A DNA stretch of 64,000 nt, taken from positions 930,001 through 994,000 of the forward strand of contig JAUHXH010000001.1 in NCBI GenBank assembly GCA_030427085.1, given 5' to 3'. This stretch comes from Gammaproteobacteria bacterium. GTDB lineage: Bacteria; Pseudomonadota; Gammaproteobacteria; Pseudomonadales; Halieaceae. Position numbers and translations under genes: made by a program. The notes under the pieces were generated by a model. That model saw only the letters and a program-made list of their open reading frames with translations, was not told the origin of the DNA and ran no database searches. Shown here one piece after another: positions 19,360 to 27,885 of the stretch (position 1 is the first letter of the stretch; every line of letters begins with the position of its first letter).

Positions 19360-20382
19360 TTAGATATAGGTGCTGATCAGCGCTTCTGCGATTTGCACGC
19401 TGTTGAGGGCGGCACCCTTGCGCACATTGTCTGCCACAACCCACAGGTCGAGGCCGCGCGGGTGGGAGATGTCCTCGCGAATACGGCCAACGAAAACCGG
19501 ATCAGTCCCCGCGGAGTCGCCCACCGCCGTGGGATAACCACCGTCGGCACGCTCGTCCATTACGGTCACGCCGGGGGCGCGAGACAGCAGTTCGCGGGCC
19601 TCTTCGGCACTGATCTTGTCCACGGTTTCAATGTGCACCGCTTCGCTGTGGCCGAAGAACACCGGGATGCGCACGCATGTGGGGTTTACCTGGATGCTCT
19701 GGTCGCCAAAGATCTTCTGGGTTTCCCAGACCATCTTCATCTCTTCGCGGGTGTAGCCGTTGTCCTGGAAGGTGTCGATGTGTGGCAGTGCATTGAAGGC
19801 GATCTGCTTGGGGTACACCTCACACTCGATTTCCTGTCCGTTGAGCAGGCGAGCGGTTTGCCCCGCCAGTTCCTCAATGGCTTCTTTACCGGTACCGGAC
19901 ACCGCCTGATACGTCGCCACATTGATGCGCTCGATACCCACCGCGTCGTAGATCGGCTTCAGCGCCACCAGCATCTGGATGGTGGAGCAGTTCGGGTTGG
20001 CGATAATGTTGCGCCGGCTGTAACCGGCCAGCGCTTCAGGATTGACCTCGGGCACGACCAGAGGAATATCATCCTCAAGACGGAAGTGGGAGGTATTGTC
20101 GATCACCACGCAACCCGCGGCAGCGGCCTTGGGTGCAAACTCTTCGGAAATGCTGCCACCGGCGGAAAACAGGCCGATCTGTACCTGGGAGAAATCGAAT
20201 TCCGCCAGGTCCTGTACTTTCACGGACTGGCCGCGGAACTGAATTGTCTTGCCCGCCGAACGGCTGCTGGCCAGGGGGTAAAGGGTGCCTACCGGGAAGT
20301 TACGTTCCTCCAGGATGGCCATCATGGTTTCGCCGACAGCGCCAGTGGCGCCGACAACGGCAACGTCGTAAGTCTCTGACAT
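19360..20382 (-). CDS. asd: Aspartate-semialdehyde dehydrogenase
   Basis: This 340-aa cytoplasmic enzyme reduces aspartyl phosphate to aspartate semialdehyde, the branch point to lysine, diaminopimelate, threonine and methionine. The NADP loop GATGAVGETM lies at 11-20, and the catalytic Cys132 is in NPNCSTIQM. The catalytic His lies in the RIPVFFGHSEAVH segment. The length fits the short (340 aa) class typical of Pseudomonas asd2-like enzymes. It starts 33 bp after leuB in the same direction, as in Pseudomonas, and ends just before a strong hairpin. Confidence 0.95.
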   Translation of the reverse strand: MSETYDVAVVGATGAVGETMMAILEERNFPVGTLYPLASSRSAGKTIQFRGQSVKVQDLAEFDFSQVQIGLFSAGGSISEEFAPKAAAAGCVVIDNTSHFRLEDDIPLVVPEVNPEALAGYSRRNIIANPNCSTIQMLVALKPIYDAVGIERINVATYQAVSGTGKEAIEELAGQTARLLNGQEIECEVYPKQIAFNALPHIDTFQDNGYTREEMKMVWETQKIFGDQSIQVNPTCVRIPVFFGHSEAVHIETVDKISAEEARELLSRAPGVTVMDERADGGYPTAVGDSAGTDPVFVGRIREDISHPRGLDLWVVADNVRKGAALNSVQIAEALISTYI

Positions 20383-20415
20383 GCTGTAAATCTCGCTTAT
20401 CTATCAATCGATGAA

Positions 20416-21495
20416 TTATTGCGGCAACGCGGCGAGAACGGCCTCGCCCATCTCGCGGGTTCCCACCCGCTGGCTGCCTTCGGTGTAGAGGTCGGGCGTG
20501 CGCAGGCCGGCGTCCAGCACGGTGCTCACGGCATCCTCAATGGCCTGTGCCGCTTCCGGGGCGGCCAGGCTGTAGCGCAACATCATTGCCACCGAGAGAA
20601 TGGTGGCCAGGGGGTTGGCTATCCCCTGCCCCGCGATATCGGGGGCCGAGCCGTGGCAGGGCTCGTACATACCCCGGCCATCGCGATCCAGCGAGGCCGA
20701 GGGCAACATGCCAATGGAGCCGGTCAACATGGCCGCTGCATCGGACAGGATGTCACCGAACATATTGCCGGTCACGATCACATCGAATTGCTTCGGCGCT
20801 TTCACCAGCTGCATGGCGGCGTTGTCCACGTACATGTGGCTCAATTCAACGTCCGGATAGTCGGCAGACACTCGCTCCACCACTTCGCGCCAGAGCACAG
20901 TGGCCTCCAGCACGTTAGCCTTATCCACCGAACACAAACGCCCGCTGCGCTTGCTCGCCGCCTCGAAGGCCAGGCGAGCAATACGTTCGATCTCGGACTC
21001 ACTGTACTTATAGGTGTTGAAACCTTCGCGCTCGCCGTTTTCCAGCGTTCGGATACCACGTGGCTCGCCAAAGTAGATGCCCCCGGTCAGCTCGCGCACG
21101 ATCAGGATATCCAGGCCAGCCACCAGTTCCGGCTTGAGGCTGGAAGCATCCGCCAGTTGTGGATACAGCATGGCGGGACGCAGATTGCCGAACAGTTCCA
21201 GCGCAGAGCGGATCTGCAACAGCCCCTTCTCGGGGCGCAGATCGCGCTCGATGTTGTCCCACTGCGGGCCACCCACCGCGCCCAGCAAAATGGCCGCCGA
21301 CTCTTTGGCCAGCGCCAGGGTTGCGGCCGGTAGCGGTACACCTTCGGCATCGATGGCGGCGCCACCGAGCAAACCGTCACAAAGGGTCAGGTCGAGCTTG
21401 AAATGCGAATTCACGTGCTCCAGCACCTTGCGGGCTTCGGCGACAATCTCGGGCCCGATACCGTCACCGGGCAAAATCAAAACCTGCTTGCTCAC
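20416..21495 (-). CDS. leuB: 3-isopropylmalate dehydrogenase
   Basis: This 359-aa enzyme oxidatively decarboxylates 3-isopropylmalate to 2-oxoisocaproate in leucine synthesis. The beginning [11 protein letters not shown] is the family hallmark; YFGEPRGI near 140 is the substrate-loop region, and [16 protein letters not shown] near 285 binds NAD. It follows leuD after 46 bp and is followed by asd after 33 bp. Isocitrate or tartrate dehydrogenase is excluded by the leuCD context. Confidence 0.96.
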   Translation of the reverse strand: MSKQVLILPGDGIGPEIVAEARKVLEHVNSHFKLDLTLCDGLLGGAAIDAEGVPLPAATLALAKESAAILLGAVGGPQWDNIERDLRPEKGLLQIRSALELFGNLRPAMLYPQLADASSLKPELVAGLDILIVRELTGGIYFGEPRGIRTLENGEREGFNTYKYSESEIERIARLAFEAASKRSGRLCSVDKANVLEATVLWREVVERVSADYPDVELSHMYVDNAAMQLVKAPKQFDVIVTGNMFGDILSDAAAMLTGSIGMLPSASLDRDGRGMYEPCHGSAPDIAGQGIANPLATILSVAMMLRYSLAAPEAAQAIEDAVSTVLDAGLRTPDLYTEGSQRVGTREMGEAVLAALPQ

Positions 21496-21541
21496 TCTTC
21501 TTCCTTAACTGTTTCTTACTGAATCTGCTGACTGATTCCGC

Positions 21542-22189
21542 TTACTGGATCGCACCGAACACCCAGGGCGCTCGCTCGCGGTGTTGCTGCTCGAATGCCC
21601 GGATGCTTTCAGCACTTTCCAGGGTCAGGCCAATATCGTCCAAACCGTTGAGCAGGCAATGCTTGCGGAAGGCATCAACCTCGAAGGCGAACTCTGCACC
21701 GCTGGGTGTCACCACGCACTGGCGCGACAGATCAACCGTGAGGGTATAGCCCTCCGCGGCGTACATCTCCTGAAACAATTGATCCACCTGGGCTGCGGGC
21801 AGAGCCACCGGCAACAGACCATTCTTGAAGCAGTTGTTGTAGAAAATGTCGGCAAAACTCGGCGCGATAACACAGCGGAAGCCGTAATCGTCCAGCGCCC
21901 AGGGCGCGTGCTCGCGCGAGGAGCCGCAACCGAAGTTTTCCCGCGCCAGCAACACGCTGGCGCCCTGATAGCGCGACTGGTTCAGGGGAAAGTCGGGATT
22001 CAGTGGCCGCGTACTGCAGTCCTGACCCGGCTGGCCTTCGTCCATGTAGCGCAGTTCATCGAAGCAGTTGGGGCCGAAGCCGGAACGCTTGATCGACTTC
22101 AGAAACTGCTTGGGAATGATCATGTCCGTATCGACGTTGGCGCGATCCATCGGCCCAACCAGACCTTCATGCACAGTGAATGCTTTCAT
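21542..22189 (-). CDS. leuD: 3-isopropylmalate dehydratase small subunit
   Basis: This 215-aa swivelling-domain subunit pairs with LeuC to isomerise 2-isopropylmalate. Motifs are [14 protein letters not shown] near 18-31 and [14 protein letters not shown] near 86-99. The ATG lies 3 bp after the leuC stop, and its GGAGG Shine-Dalgarno sits inside the leuC end, 8 nt upstream, so translation is probably coupled to leuC. Confidence 0.96.
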   Translation of the reverse strand: MKAFTVHEGLVGPMDRANVDTDMIIPKQFLKSIKRSGFGPNCFDELRYMDEGQPGQDCSTRPLNPDFPLNQSRYQGASVLLARENFGCGSSREHAPWALDDYGFRCVIAPSFADIFYNNCFKNGLLPVALPAAQVDQLFQEMYAAEGYTLTVDLSRQCVVTPSGAEFAFEVDAFRKHCLLNGLDDIGLTLESAESIRAFEQQHRERAPWVFGAIQ

Positions 22190-22192
22190 GGC

Positions 22193-23620
22193 TCAAGCCT
22201 CCTCCCAAGTACTGACATCGACAAAATGACCCGAGATCGCCGCCGCTGCCGCCATCGCAGGACTCACCAGATGGGTGCGCCCGCCGATGCCCTGGCGCCC
22301 TTCGAAATTGCGATTGGATGTAGACGCGCAATGCTCGCCCGGCCCCAATTTGTCGGCGTTCATGGCCAGACACATGGAGCAACCCGGCTCGCGCCACTGC
22401 AGACCCGCCTCAATGAAAATACGATCGAGGCCCTCGGCTTCGGCTTGCTGTTTCACCAGGCCGGAGCCGGGAACAACCAATGCTTCTTTCACACTAGCGG
22501 CTACCTTGCGCCCTTTCACCACCGCGGCTGCGGCGCGCAGATCCTCGATACGTGAATTGGTGCAGGAGCCGATAAACACTTTGTCTGCAGGGATATCGGT
22601 AATCGACTGACCCGCTTTCAAGCCCATGTAAACCAGTGCGCGCTCGGTGGCCGCACGGCGTGTGGGATCGTCGATCTGCGCGGGGTCAGGCACCGTGCCG
22701 TCAATAGGCAGGACCATCTCGGGCGAGGTTCCCCAGGTGACTTGCGGACGGATCGCTTCGCCTTGCAACACCACCACCTGATCGAACACGGCGTCTTCTT
22801 CGCTGTGCAAATCCCGCCAGGCGGCGACGGCCTGATCCCACTGCTCACCCTGGGGTGCGTAGGTGCGGCCGCGAACATAATCCAGCGTGACGTCATCCAC
22901 CGCCACCATACCCATGCGGGCACCAGCCTCGATCGACATGTTACACAGGGTCATGCGGCCTTCCATACTGAGCCCGCGCACCACCTCGCCACCGAATTCG
23001 ATGGCGTAACCGGTTCCACCGGCAGTGCCGATCTCACCAATGATGGCCAGTGCCACATCCTTGGCGGTCACACCCGGCAACAGTTTGCCGTCCACGCGCA
23101 CCAGCAGGTTTTTCATCTTGGTCTGCACCAGGCACTGGGTGGCGAGCACGTGCTCCACTTCCGAGGTACCGATGCCGTGCGCCAGCGCGCCCAGGGCGCC
23201 GTGGGTCGAGGTGTGGGAATCGCCGCACACAACGGTCATACCCGGCAGCGTCGCGCCCTGCTCGGGACCAACGACGTGCACGATGCCCTGCCGGACGTCG
23301 TTGATGTCGATTTCGACAATGTCGAACGCCTCACAGTTGTCGTCCAGTGTCTGGACCTGCAGCTTTGATACGGGGTCGGCAATACCGGCAACACCACCAG
23401 CGCGCTCGGCACTGTCGGTAGGCACATTGTGATCCGGTACCGCCAGGTTGGCGTCGCGCCGCCAGGGCTGGCGGCCGGCCAGGCGCAGCCCCTCAAAAGC
23501 CTGCGGTGAGGTAACTTCGTGCAGCAGGTGGCGATCGATGTAAATCAGCGCCGAGCCATCTTCGCGCTGTTCCACCAGGTGGTTTTCCCACAGTTTGTCG
23601 TAAAGCGTTTTACCCGCCAT
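22193..23620 (-). CDS. leuC: 3-isopropylmalate dehydratase large subunit
   Basis: This 475-aa aconitase-family subunit holds the [4Fe-4S] cluster, with predicted ligands Cys353 (IGSCTNSR) and Cys414/Cys417 (CSMC). The N-terminus [16 protein letters not shown] is canonical, as is [20 protein letters not shown] near 135. GGAGG precedes the ATG at good spacing. It is the first gene of the leuCDB-asd run and is divergent from a LysR gene across about 150 bp of AT-rich DNA, which suggests LysR control as in Pseudomonas. Confidence 0.96.
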   Translation of the reverse strand: MAGKTLYDKLWENHLVEQREDGSALIYIDRHLLHEVTSPQAFEGLRLAGRQPWRRDANLAVPDHNVPTDSAERAGGVAGIADPVSKLQVQTLDDNCEAFDIVEIDINDVRQGIVHVVGPEQGATLPGMTVVCGDSHTSTHGALGALAHGIGTSEVEHVLATQCLVQTKMKNLLVRVDGKLLPGVTAKDVALAIIGEIGTAGGTGYAIEFGGEVVRGLSMEGRMTLCNMSIEAGARMGMVAVDDVTLDYVRGRTYAPQGEQWDQAVAAWRDLHSEEDAVFDQVVVLQGEAIRPQVTWGTSPEMVLPIDGTVPDPAQIDDPTRRAATERALVYMGLKAGQSITDIPADKVFIGSCTNSRIEDLRAAAAVVKGRKVAASVKEALVVPGSGLVKQQAEAEGLDRIFIEAGLQWREPGCSMCLAMNADKLGPGEHCASTSNRNFEGRQGIGGRTHLVSPAMAAAAAISGHFVDVSTWEEA

Positions 23621-23772
23621 CTCACACCTCCCGTTCCGTGTCGTGGCACGCGAGCCACCCCATGGGGCTCTAAGTGCGGGCCATCATAGGATCCGCTAAC
23701 AAATAAAACAAATTGATATTTTTTATGTAATTGATAAACATTAGGAATAGTACGCAAACATTGGACAACACC
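23621..23772. promoter_or_regulatory. Divergent leuC / lysR control region
   Basis: The middle of this 152-bp spacer (about 23690-23750) is markedly AT-rich compared with its surroundings. It contains a direct repeat AATTGATA at 23711-23718 and 23729-23736, 18 bp apart, which could be regulator half-sites on one face of the helix or fortuitous in AT-rich DNA. LysR proteins usually bind between their own gene and the divergent target. Confidence 0.55.
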
Positions 23773-24651
23773 ATGGACACGCAGAACTTGCGGGCCTTTC
23801 TGGCCGTGGCCGAACACGCTTCATTTTCGGGCGCGGCCGAACGGCTCCATCTGACCCAACCGGCGGTCAGCAAGCGCATCGCCTTGTTGGAACAGGAACT
23901 GGGCACGCCCCTGTTTGACCGTATTGGCCGCCAGGTTGGCCTCACCGAGGCGGGCGCGGCCCTGTTGCCACACGCTGAAAGTATAGCGGCCGCTATGCGC
24001 GCCGCAGAGCAGTCGGTACGGGATCTCTCCGGGCGCGTCAGCGGCCGATTGCGCCTGGCCACCAGCCATCACATTGGCCTGCACCGCCTGCCCCCGGCGC
24101 TGTCGCGCTTTGCCCGGGACTTTCCTGAGGTGCAACTGGACATCGACTTTATGGATTCCGAGCAGGCCTACGACGAGGTCATGCGCGGCAAGTTTGAACT
24201 GGCAGTAATCACGCTGGCGCCGGAGAGCGACGCCAGTATCGTGGCCGGAGAAATCTGGCCGGACCCACTGGGCTTCATGGCCTCGCCCACACACCCCCTG
24301 GTCCGGCAGGGACAACTCGAACTGGCAGATTTGGCGCAGCACTCCGCAGTGCTGCCGGGCCTGGGGACGTACACCGGCCGCATTGTGAAGAAGCTATTCG
24401 ACGAGGCCCGGGTGTCACTGGATGTTTCGCTCGCGACCAACTATCTGGAGACGATTCGCATGCTGGCCGCAGTGGGGCTGGGCTGGACCGCCCTGCCCCA
24501 TTCCATGCTGGACGACTCACTGGTAGCACTGTCAATTGCTGACGAGGTGCCGTCGCGAACCCTGGGCTACATTCACCACCGCGGGCGCAGTTTGTCGAAC
24601 GCGGCCCGGGCCTTTCTCGAGGTACTATCCCTGGACACCCCGACGCGATAA
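23773..24651 (+). CDS. LysR-family regulator divergent from leuC
   Basis: The 292-aa protein has an N-terminal winged helix (NLRAFLAVAEHASFSGAAERLHL-type start, residues about 4-60) and a LysR substrate-binding domain. I start at ATG 23773 because MDTQNLRAF is the normal LysR beginning; the open frame to 23731 adds an atypical extension. Its position matches the LysR gene opposite leuC in Pseudomonas, so control of leucine synthesis genes, possibly by a pathway intermediate, is likely but not proven. It converges on the DUF389 gene, with 12 bp between them. Confidence 0.9.
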   Translation: MDTQNLRAFLAVAEHASFSGAAERLHLTQPAVSKRIALLEQELGTPLFDRIGRQVGLTEAGAALLPHAESIAAAMRAAEQSVRDLSGRVSGRLRLATSHHIGLHRLPPALSRFARDFPEVQLDIDFMDSEQAYDEVMRGKFELAVITLAPESDASIVAGEIWPDPLGFMASPTHPLVRQGQLELADLAQHSAVLPGLGTYTGRIVKKLFDEARVSLDVSLATNYLETIRMLAAVGLGWTALPHSMLDDSLVALSIADEVPSRTLGYIHHRGRSLSNAARAFLEVLSLDTPTR

Positions 24652-24663
24652 CACAACGCCAGC

Positions 24664-26580
24664 TCAGCGCCGCAGGCTGATCTGTGCCTCCACCAGCACC
24701 GCTTCACCGACCTGGGCTTCAATCAATTCCTTGAGCTTGCTCAGTTGCTTGCCCTGGATCGGATGGGCAGCGCTCAAGTCCAGTTGCACCAGATGTGGGT
24801 CGCCAAGGGTAACGCGCACATTGCTCACTTCCACCAACTCCCCGAGGAGTTCAACCTGACCGCGAGGCACGTGGTTGCTGATCCAGTCGCGTTCCACCAG
24901 GTGATCGAAAGCGATGTAAAGGGGTATGGCGATGACCGCCATTATTACTGCTGTCACGCCAAGACCCTTGCGGGCACGACCAAACGGCGCAAACCCCAAA
25001 ACCAGAAAAGTCATGCTCGCGGCCAGCGCGATGCCCACCAGGTTAGTAATCAGGAGCAAGGCCGCACCCTCAGCCATTTCCCAGTGGCCCCAACCCAATC
25101 CGATGCCAGCCACACACAGGGGCGGCACCAGCGCCACCGCGATGGCCACACCTGCCAGGCTTTTGGCGACACTTTCATTGGAGGCAGCGTAAGCACCGGC
25201 CACCCCCGAGATCACCGCTACCATCAAGTCGAGCAAGGTCGGTGACATGCGCGACATCATTTCCGGTGTCGCCGTCTCCAGCGGGATACTCCAGGCCATC
25301 AGGATTGCGCATAACAAACCCCACGCCACGCCGATACCCAGCGTGCGCAGGGCACCCCGGATGAGGGACGAATCGGTACGCGCCAGGCCCATTGCCAGTG
25401 AAACAATGGGCGACATCAGTGGCGCGAGTATCATCGCGCCGATGATGACCGGAGCCGAGTTGGCGTAGAGACCGGACAGCGCGAGCAGGGCGCTCAGTAT
25501 CATCAACACCTGGAACGTGGAGGTGGCCCGGGCGTTGTCGCGCAGCGAAACAAACAACTCCCGGTATTCCTCTTCACTGGCGTGGCGGAACATCGGCAGG
25601 GGCTTGTCCGACAGGGCACGCGCACCGCCATTGGTGGGCACATTATCCATTCTGACCGTGTCTTTCTCTCGCGTTGCCACCAGCGCAGCATTGGCTGCCA
25701 GAGCCGGACCCGGCAGTAAACTCATGCGCTGTTCCAGCACCTGGAACTCCACGCTCTGGGCGTGCACCGGCTTGCCGTCAAGCAGATACTCGACTCCACC
25801 TTGCATGGCTTCAATCGACAGATGGCCACTCTGTACCAGGCCCAGCGAAGCTGGTAAGCGACTTAATTGGATACGCGGCGGCCACAGCAGTCGCAGCACA
25901 AACCACAGGTAGTTAAGCACTGATCTCGGCGCCAGGGCCAGCAGCGTGACACGCCCATCATTGATACCCAGATCACCGCTGAAACGGCGCCCTACCAGAG
26001 AACTGCGGTTGTGACCCACAACCAGCATACCCAGGGCTGCCAGTTCAAGTTTGCGATCCTTGCCGGTCGTTAACCGATAGGGGCTCAGGCGTAATTGTGT
26101 CAAGCCGCGCAGGGCACCTCGAAAGGTGCTCCAGCGGGTTTGTGGACGGTTGATGTCGTAAGGGCGCAGGGTCAACACCTTTCCCAACACCACCGAGGAA
26201 AAAACCAGTTCGCCGTTGCAGGTAATGACATCCGCTTCAATCACGGGCGAGTCGCGGTAATGGGCAACCAGGGCAGACAGTTCTCCCTGGGCGCCCATTG
26301 ATCCGCATGCGTGGGGCGCCGCCGGGTGTGGTAACACCCCGATTTCCCATTGGCGCTCAAGTGCCAGCGGGGTCAGATCGCGAAATTGCTCATCACTGAG
26401 GCACGCGAGCACGCGCGCTCGAACCGGCAAATTGTCCCGCTCACTCCAGGGTCGAGCGGCAAATTCACAGGCAGCCAGCAAGGCATCCTGCTGTTCCTGT
26501 GGGAGCTGGGTGTCGTAAAGCAGAAACATCGCGGCACGAGGGGGGACCTCGTCGGCGACTTCAAGGGCAGGATCAGTCAC
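24664..26580 (-). CDS. DUF389 membrane protein with a lipid-kinase-like N-terminal region
   Basis: The C-terminal half (about 350-580) holds some six transmembrane helices with the DUF389 pattern SAPVIIGAMILAPLMSPIVS near 375, followed by a small soluble domain. The N-terminal 330 residues resemble the C-terminal lobe of diacylglycerol/sphingosine-kinase-like proteins (GRRFSGDLGINDG, then FEVLEQRMSLLPG-like), without a recognisable ATP loop. I place the start at a GTG (26580) 7 nt after AGGAG, giving 638 aa and an 8-nt overlap with the thioesterase stop; the frame stays open to 26598. Function is unknown; DUF389 proteins are sometimes labelled TIGR00341. Confidence 0.82.
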   Translation of the reverse strand: MTDPALEVADEVPPRAAMFLLYDTQLPQEQQDALLAACEFAARPWSERDNLPVRARVLACLSDEQFRDLTPLALERQWEIGVLPHPAAPHACGSMGAQGELSALVAHYRDSPVIEADVITCNGELVFSSVVLGKVLTLRPYDINRPQTRWSTFRGALRGLTQLRLSPYRLTTGKDRKLELAALGMLVVGHNRSSLVGRRFSGDLGINDGRVTLLALAPRSVLNYLWFVLRLLWPPRIQLSRLPASLGLVQSGHLSIEAMQGGVEYLLDGKPVHAQSVEFQVLEQRMSLLPGPALAANAALVATREKDTVRMDNVPTNGGARALSDKPLPMFRHASEEEYRELFVSLRDNARATSTFQVLMILSALLALSGLYANSAPVIIGAMILAPLMSPIVSLAMGLARTDSSLIRGALRTLGIGVAWGLLCAILMAWSIPLETATPEMMSRMSPTLLDLMVAVISGVAGAYAASNESVAKSLAGVAIAVALVPPLCVAGIGLGWGHWEMAEGAALLLITNLVGIALAASMTFLVLGFAPFGRARKGLGVTAVIMAVIAIPLYIAFDHLVERDWISNHVPRGQVELLGELVEVSNVRVTLGDPHLVQLDLSAAHPIQGKQLSKLKELIEAQVGEAVLVEAQISLRR

Positions 26581-27049
26581 CACCAAACTCCTGTGCAAAC
26601 AACTTCAGTCGTGAATCGTCACGGACTACACCGTCGTGATCCGGCAGATAAAAAGTGCCGTTAAACCGGGCGACATCTTCACCATCGCACACCACCGCAC
26701 CGCTGGCGAAACCGAAGCGCCGACGCACTTCGACGCGATCGGTGAAGGCTTCAATCCACCGACCACGCTTGGCCGCACGGATGAAATCCAGGCTGAGATT
26801 GATGGTAGGTGCCCCACCGATAGTGCCGCGCTGCCGATTGATATTGTGCGCCGCCGCCACATCGGCCAGTGAGGCCAGCACTCCACCGTGGCAGATGCCC
26901 ATCATATTGCAGTGTTGGTCTTCTACCACCAGGCCAAAGCGTGCCGCGTTGTCCGACACACAGTGGAACAGGGGTTGCAGTGCATCGATAAACCCAAGGC
27001 CTGTGGTCAAGGCCGTAAAGCCCTCGGGAATGCCTGCCTGTTCGCCCAT
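26573..27049 (-). CDS. PaaI-like hotdog-fold thioesterase
   Basis: The 158-aa protein has the hotdog core CHGGVLASLADVAAAHNI (near residue 53-70), which includes the HGG motif of acyl-CoA thioesterases of the PaaI/YbgC class, and LSLDFIRAAKRGRWIEA as the following strand. It probably hydrolyses an acyl- or aroyl-CoA in the cytoplasm, substrate unknown. It sits 8 bp after the flavodoxin-like gene and overlaps the DUF389 gene by 8 nt, so the three form a likely operon. Confidence 0.85.
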   Translation of the reverse strand: MGEQAGIPEGFTALTTGLGFIDALQPLFHCVSDNAARFGLVVEDQHCNMMGICHGGVLASLADVAAAHNINRQRGTIGGAPTINLSLDFIRAAKRGRWIEAFTDRVEVRRRFGFASGAVVCDGEDVARFNGTFYLPDHDGVVRDDSRLKLFAQEFGGD

Positions 27050-27057
27050 GCTGCCTC

Positions 27058-27513
27058 CTAAAAAATGCCCATTTGAATGCCGGTCATCAGCCCCTGCCCC
27101 AGGTCCCGCGCCTGAGCCAGTCCCGCTTCCTCTACTTCCCCGCGGATAATCAGGGGTTCCACGGCTTCTACCAGCGGGTAGCCCGAGAGGATACGTTGCG
27201 CCTGAGCCACGGCGCCACGACCATCATTGCCCGCACCAATCACCAGTCCGTAGGGCCGCACCACACCTACGTCAATAGCGGGATAGAAGGTCCTGTCGAG
27301 AAAATCCTTGATCGAACCGGCCAGGGTGCCCGAGTTCTCCGCCGCCACCAGCAACAGGCCATCGCAGTGAATGAGATCCTGTGTGTCAGCGTCCCAGGCC
27401 CGACGGCAGATTACCTGCGCCTCTCCCGCCTGCCGGGCCCCGGCCACCGCCGCCTGCGCCAGCCTGGCACTGTTGCCACTCTGGCTATGGTAGATCACCA
27501 GCAGGTTCTTCAT
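27058..27513 (-). CDS. Flavodoxin / NAD(P)H:quinone-reductase-like flavoprotein
   Basis: The 151-aa protein opens NLLVIYHSQSGNSARLAQA, where HSQSGNS is an FMN phosphate-binding loop, and has AAENSGTLAGSIKDFLDRTF near 60-77 as the second FMN-contacting loop. It is soluble with no extra domain. I start at ATG 27513 (AGAGG 6 nt upstream) rather than the adjoining GTG 27516. Redox partner and substrate are unknown. It appears to be the first gene of a flavodoxin-thioesterase-DUF389 operon, whose upstream region carries two DnaA boxes. Confidence 0.82.
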   Translation of the reverse strand: MKNLLVIYHSQSGNSARLAQAAVAGARQAGEAQVICRRAWDADTQDLIHCDGLLLVAAENSGTLAGSIKDFLDRTFYPAIDVGVVRPYGLVIGAGNDGRGAVAQAQRILSGYPLVEAVEPLIIRGEVEEAGLAQARDLGQGLMTGIQMGIF

Positions 27514-27516
27514 CAC

Positions 27517-27885
27517 TTCCCTCTTCCGGAACGGCGGGTCTTAAACGGCCTGGAGCACAGGCTATCCCCCGACTATCCACGACTTGTCTGTGGATAACTG
27601 TGGGGACACTGCATCAGAAAAGTTATCCACAGGCATTTGCGAGGTCAGCACCAACCGCTAGTCCCTATCGGCAATTTGACGCCGAAAAATACTTAAATCA
27701 ATGACTTAGCTATTTTTTATAGGCTCCGGAGAAAAGCACCCACTGAAAACTCTGTAAATAAAGGGGTCTCCGTGACCGTGTGCATAACACTTTGCAATCT
27801 CTGTTAGGACGCACTGACCCCACAGGGCCCAACATACCTTTAGTTTCCTATTTCGGCCTGCAGCTATATTGCACCTAGCCTGCGC
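27517..27885. promoter_or_regulatory. 369-bp intergenic region with DnaA boxes and an AT-rich stretch
   Basis: There is no credible gene here. The region lies upstream of the flavodoxin operon and downstream of rlmKL. It contains two consensus DnaA boxes in inverted orientation, a weaker CTATCCACG at 27573-27581, and an AT-rich run at about 27687-27723. The rest shows nothing I can name. A replication origin is unlikely because no dnaA, dnaN, gidA or rpmH is nearby. Confidence 0.6.
27588..27632. repeat. Perfect 12-bp inverted repeat containing two consensus DnaA boxes
   Basis: CTGTGGATAACT (27588-27599) and AGTTATCCACAG (27621-27632) are exact reverse complements 21 bp apart. Each contains the 9-mer TTATCCACA (as TGTGGATAA at 27589-27597 and TTATCCACA at 27623-27631), the strongest DnaA-binding sequence known in E. 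coli. It could titrate DnaA, regulate the flavodoxin operon, or form a cruciform or transcript stem. Confidence 0.75.

Noticed and set aside
19270-20379. 369-aa plus-strand ORF opposite asd
   Set aside because: It is an antisense shadow of a certain gene (asd with intact catalytic motifs), and its protein has no recognisable features.
27517-27885. Chromosomal origin of replication
   Set aside because: Two DnaA boxes alone are too few, and none of the usual origin neighbours (dnaA, dnaN, gidA, rpmH) is present.
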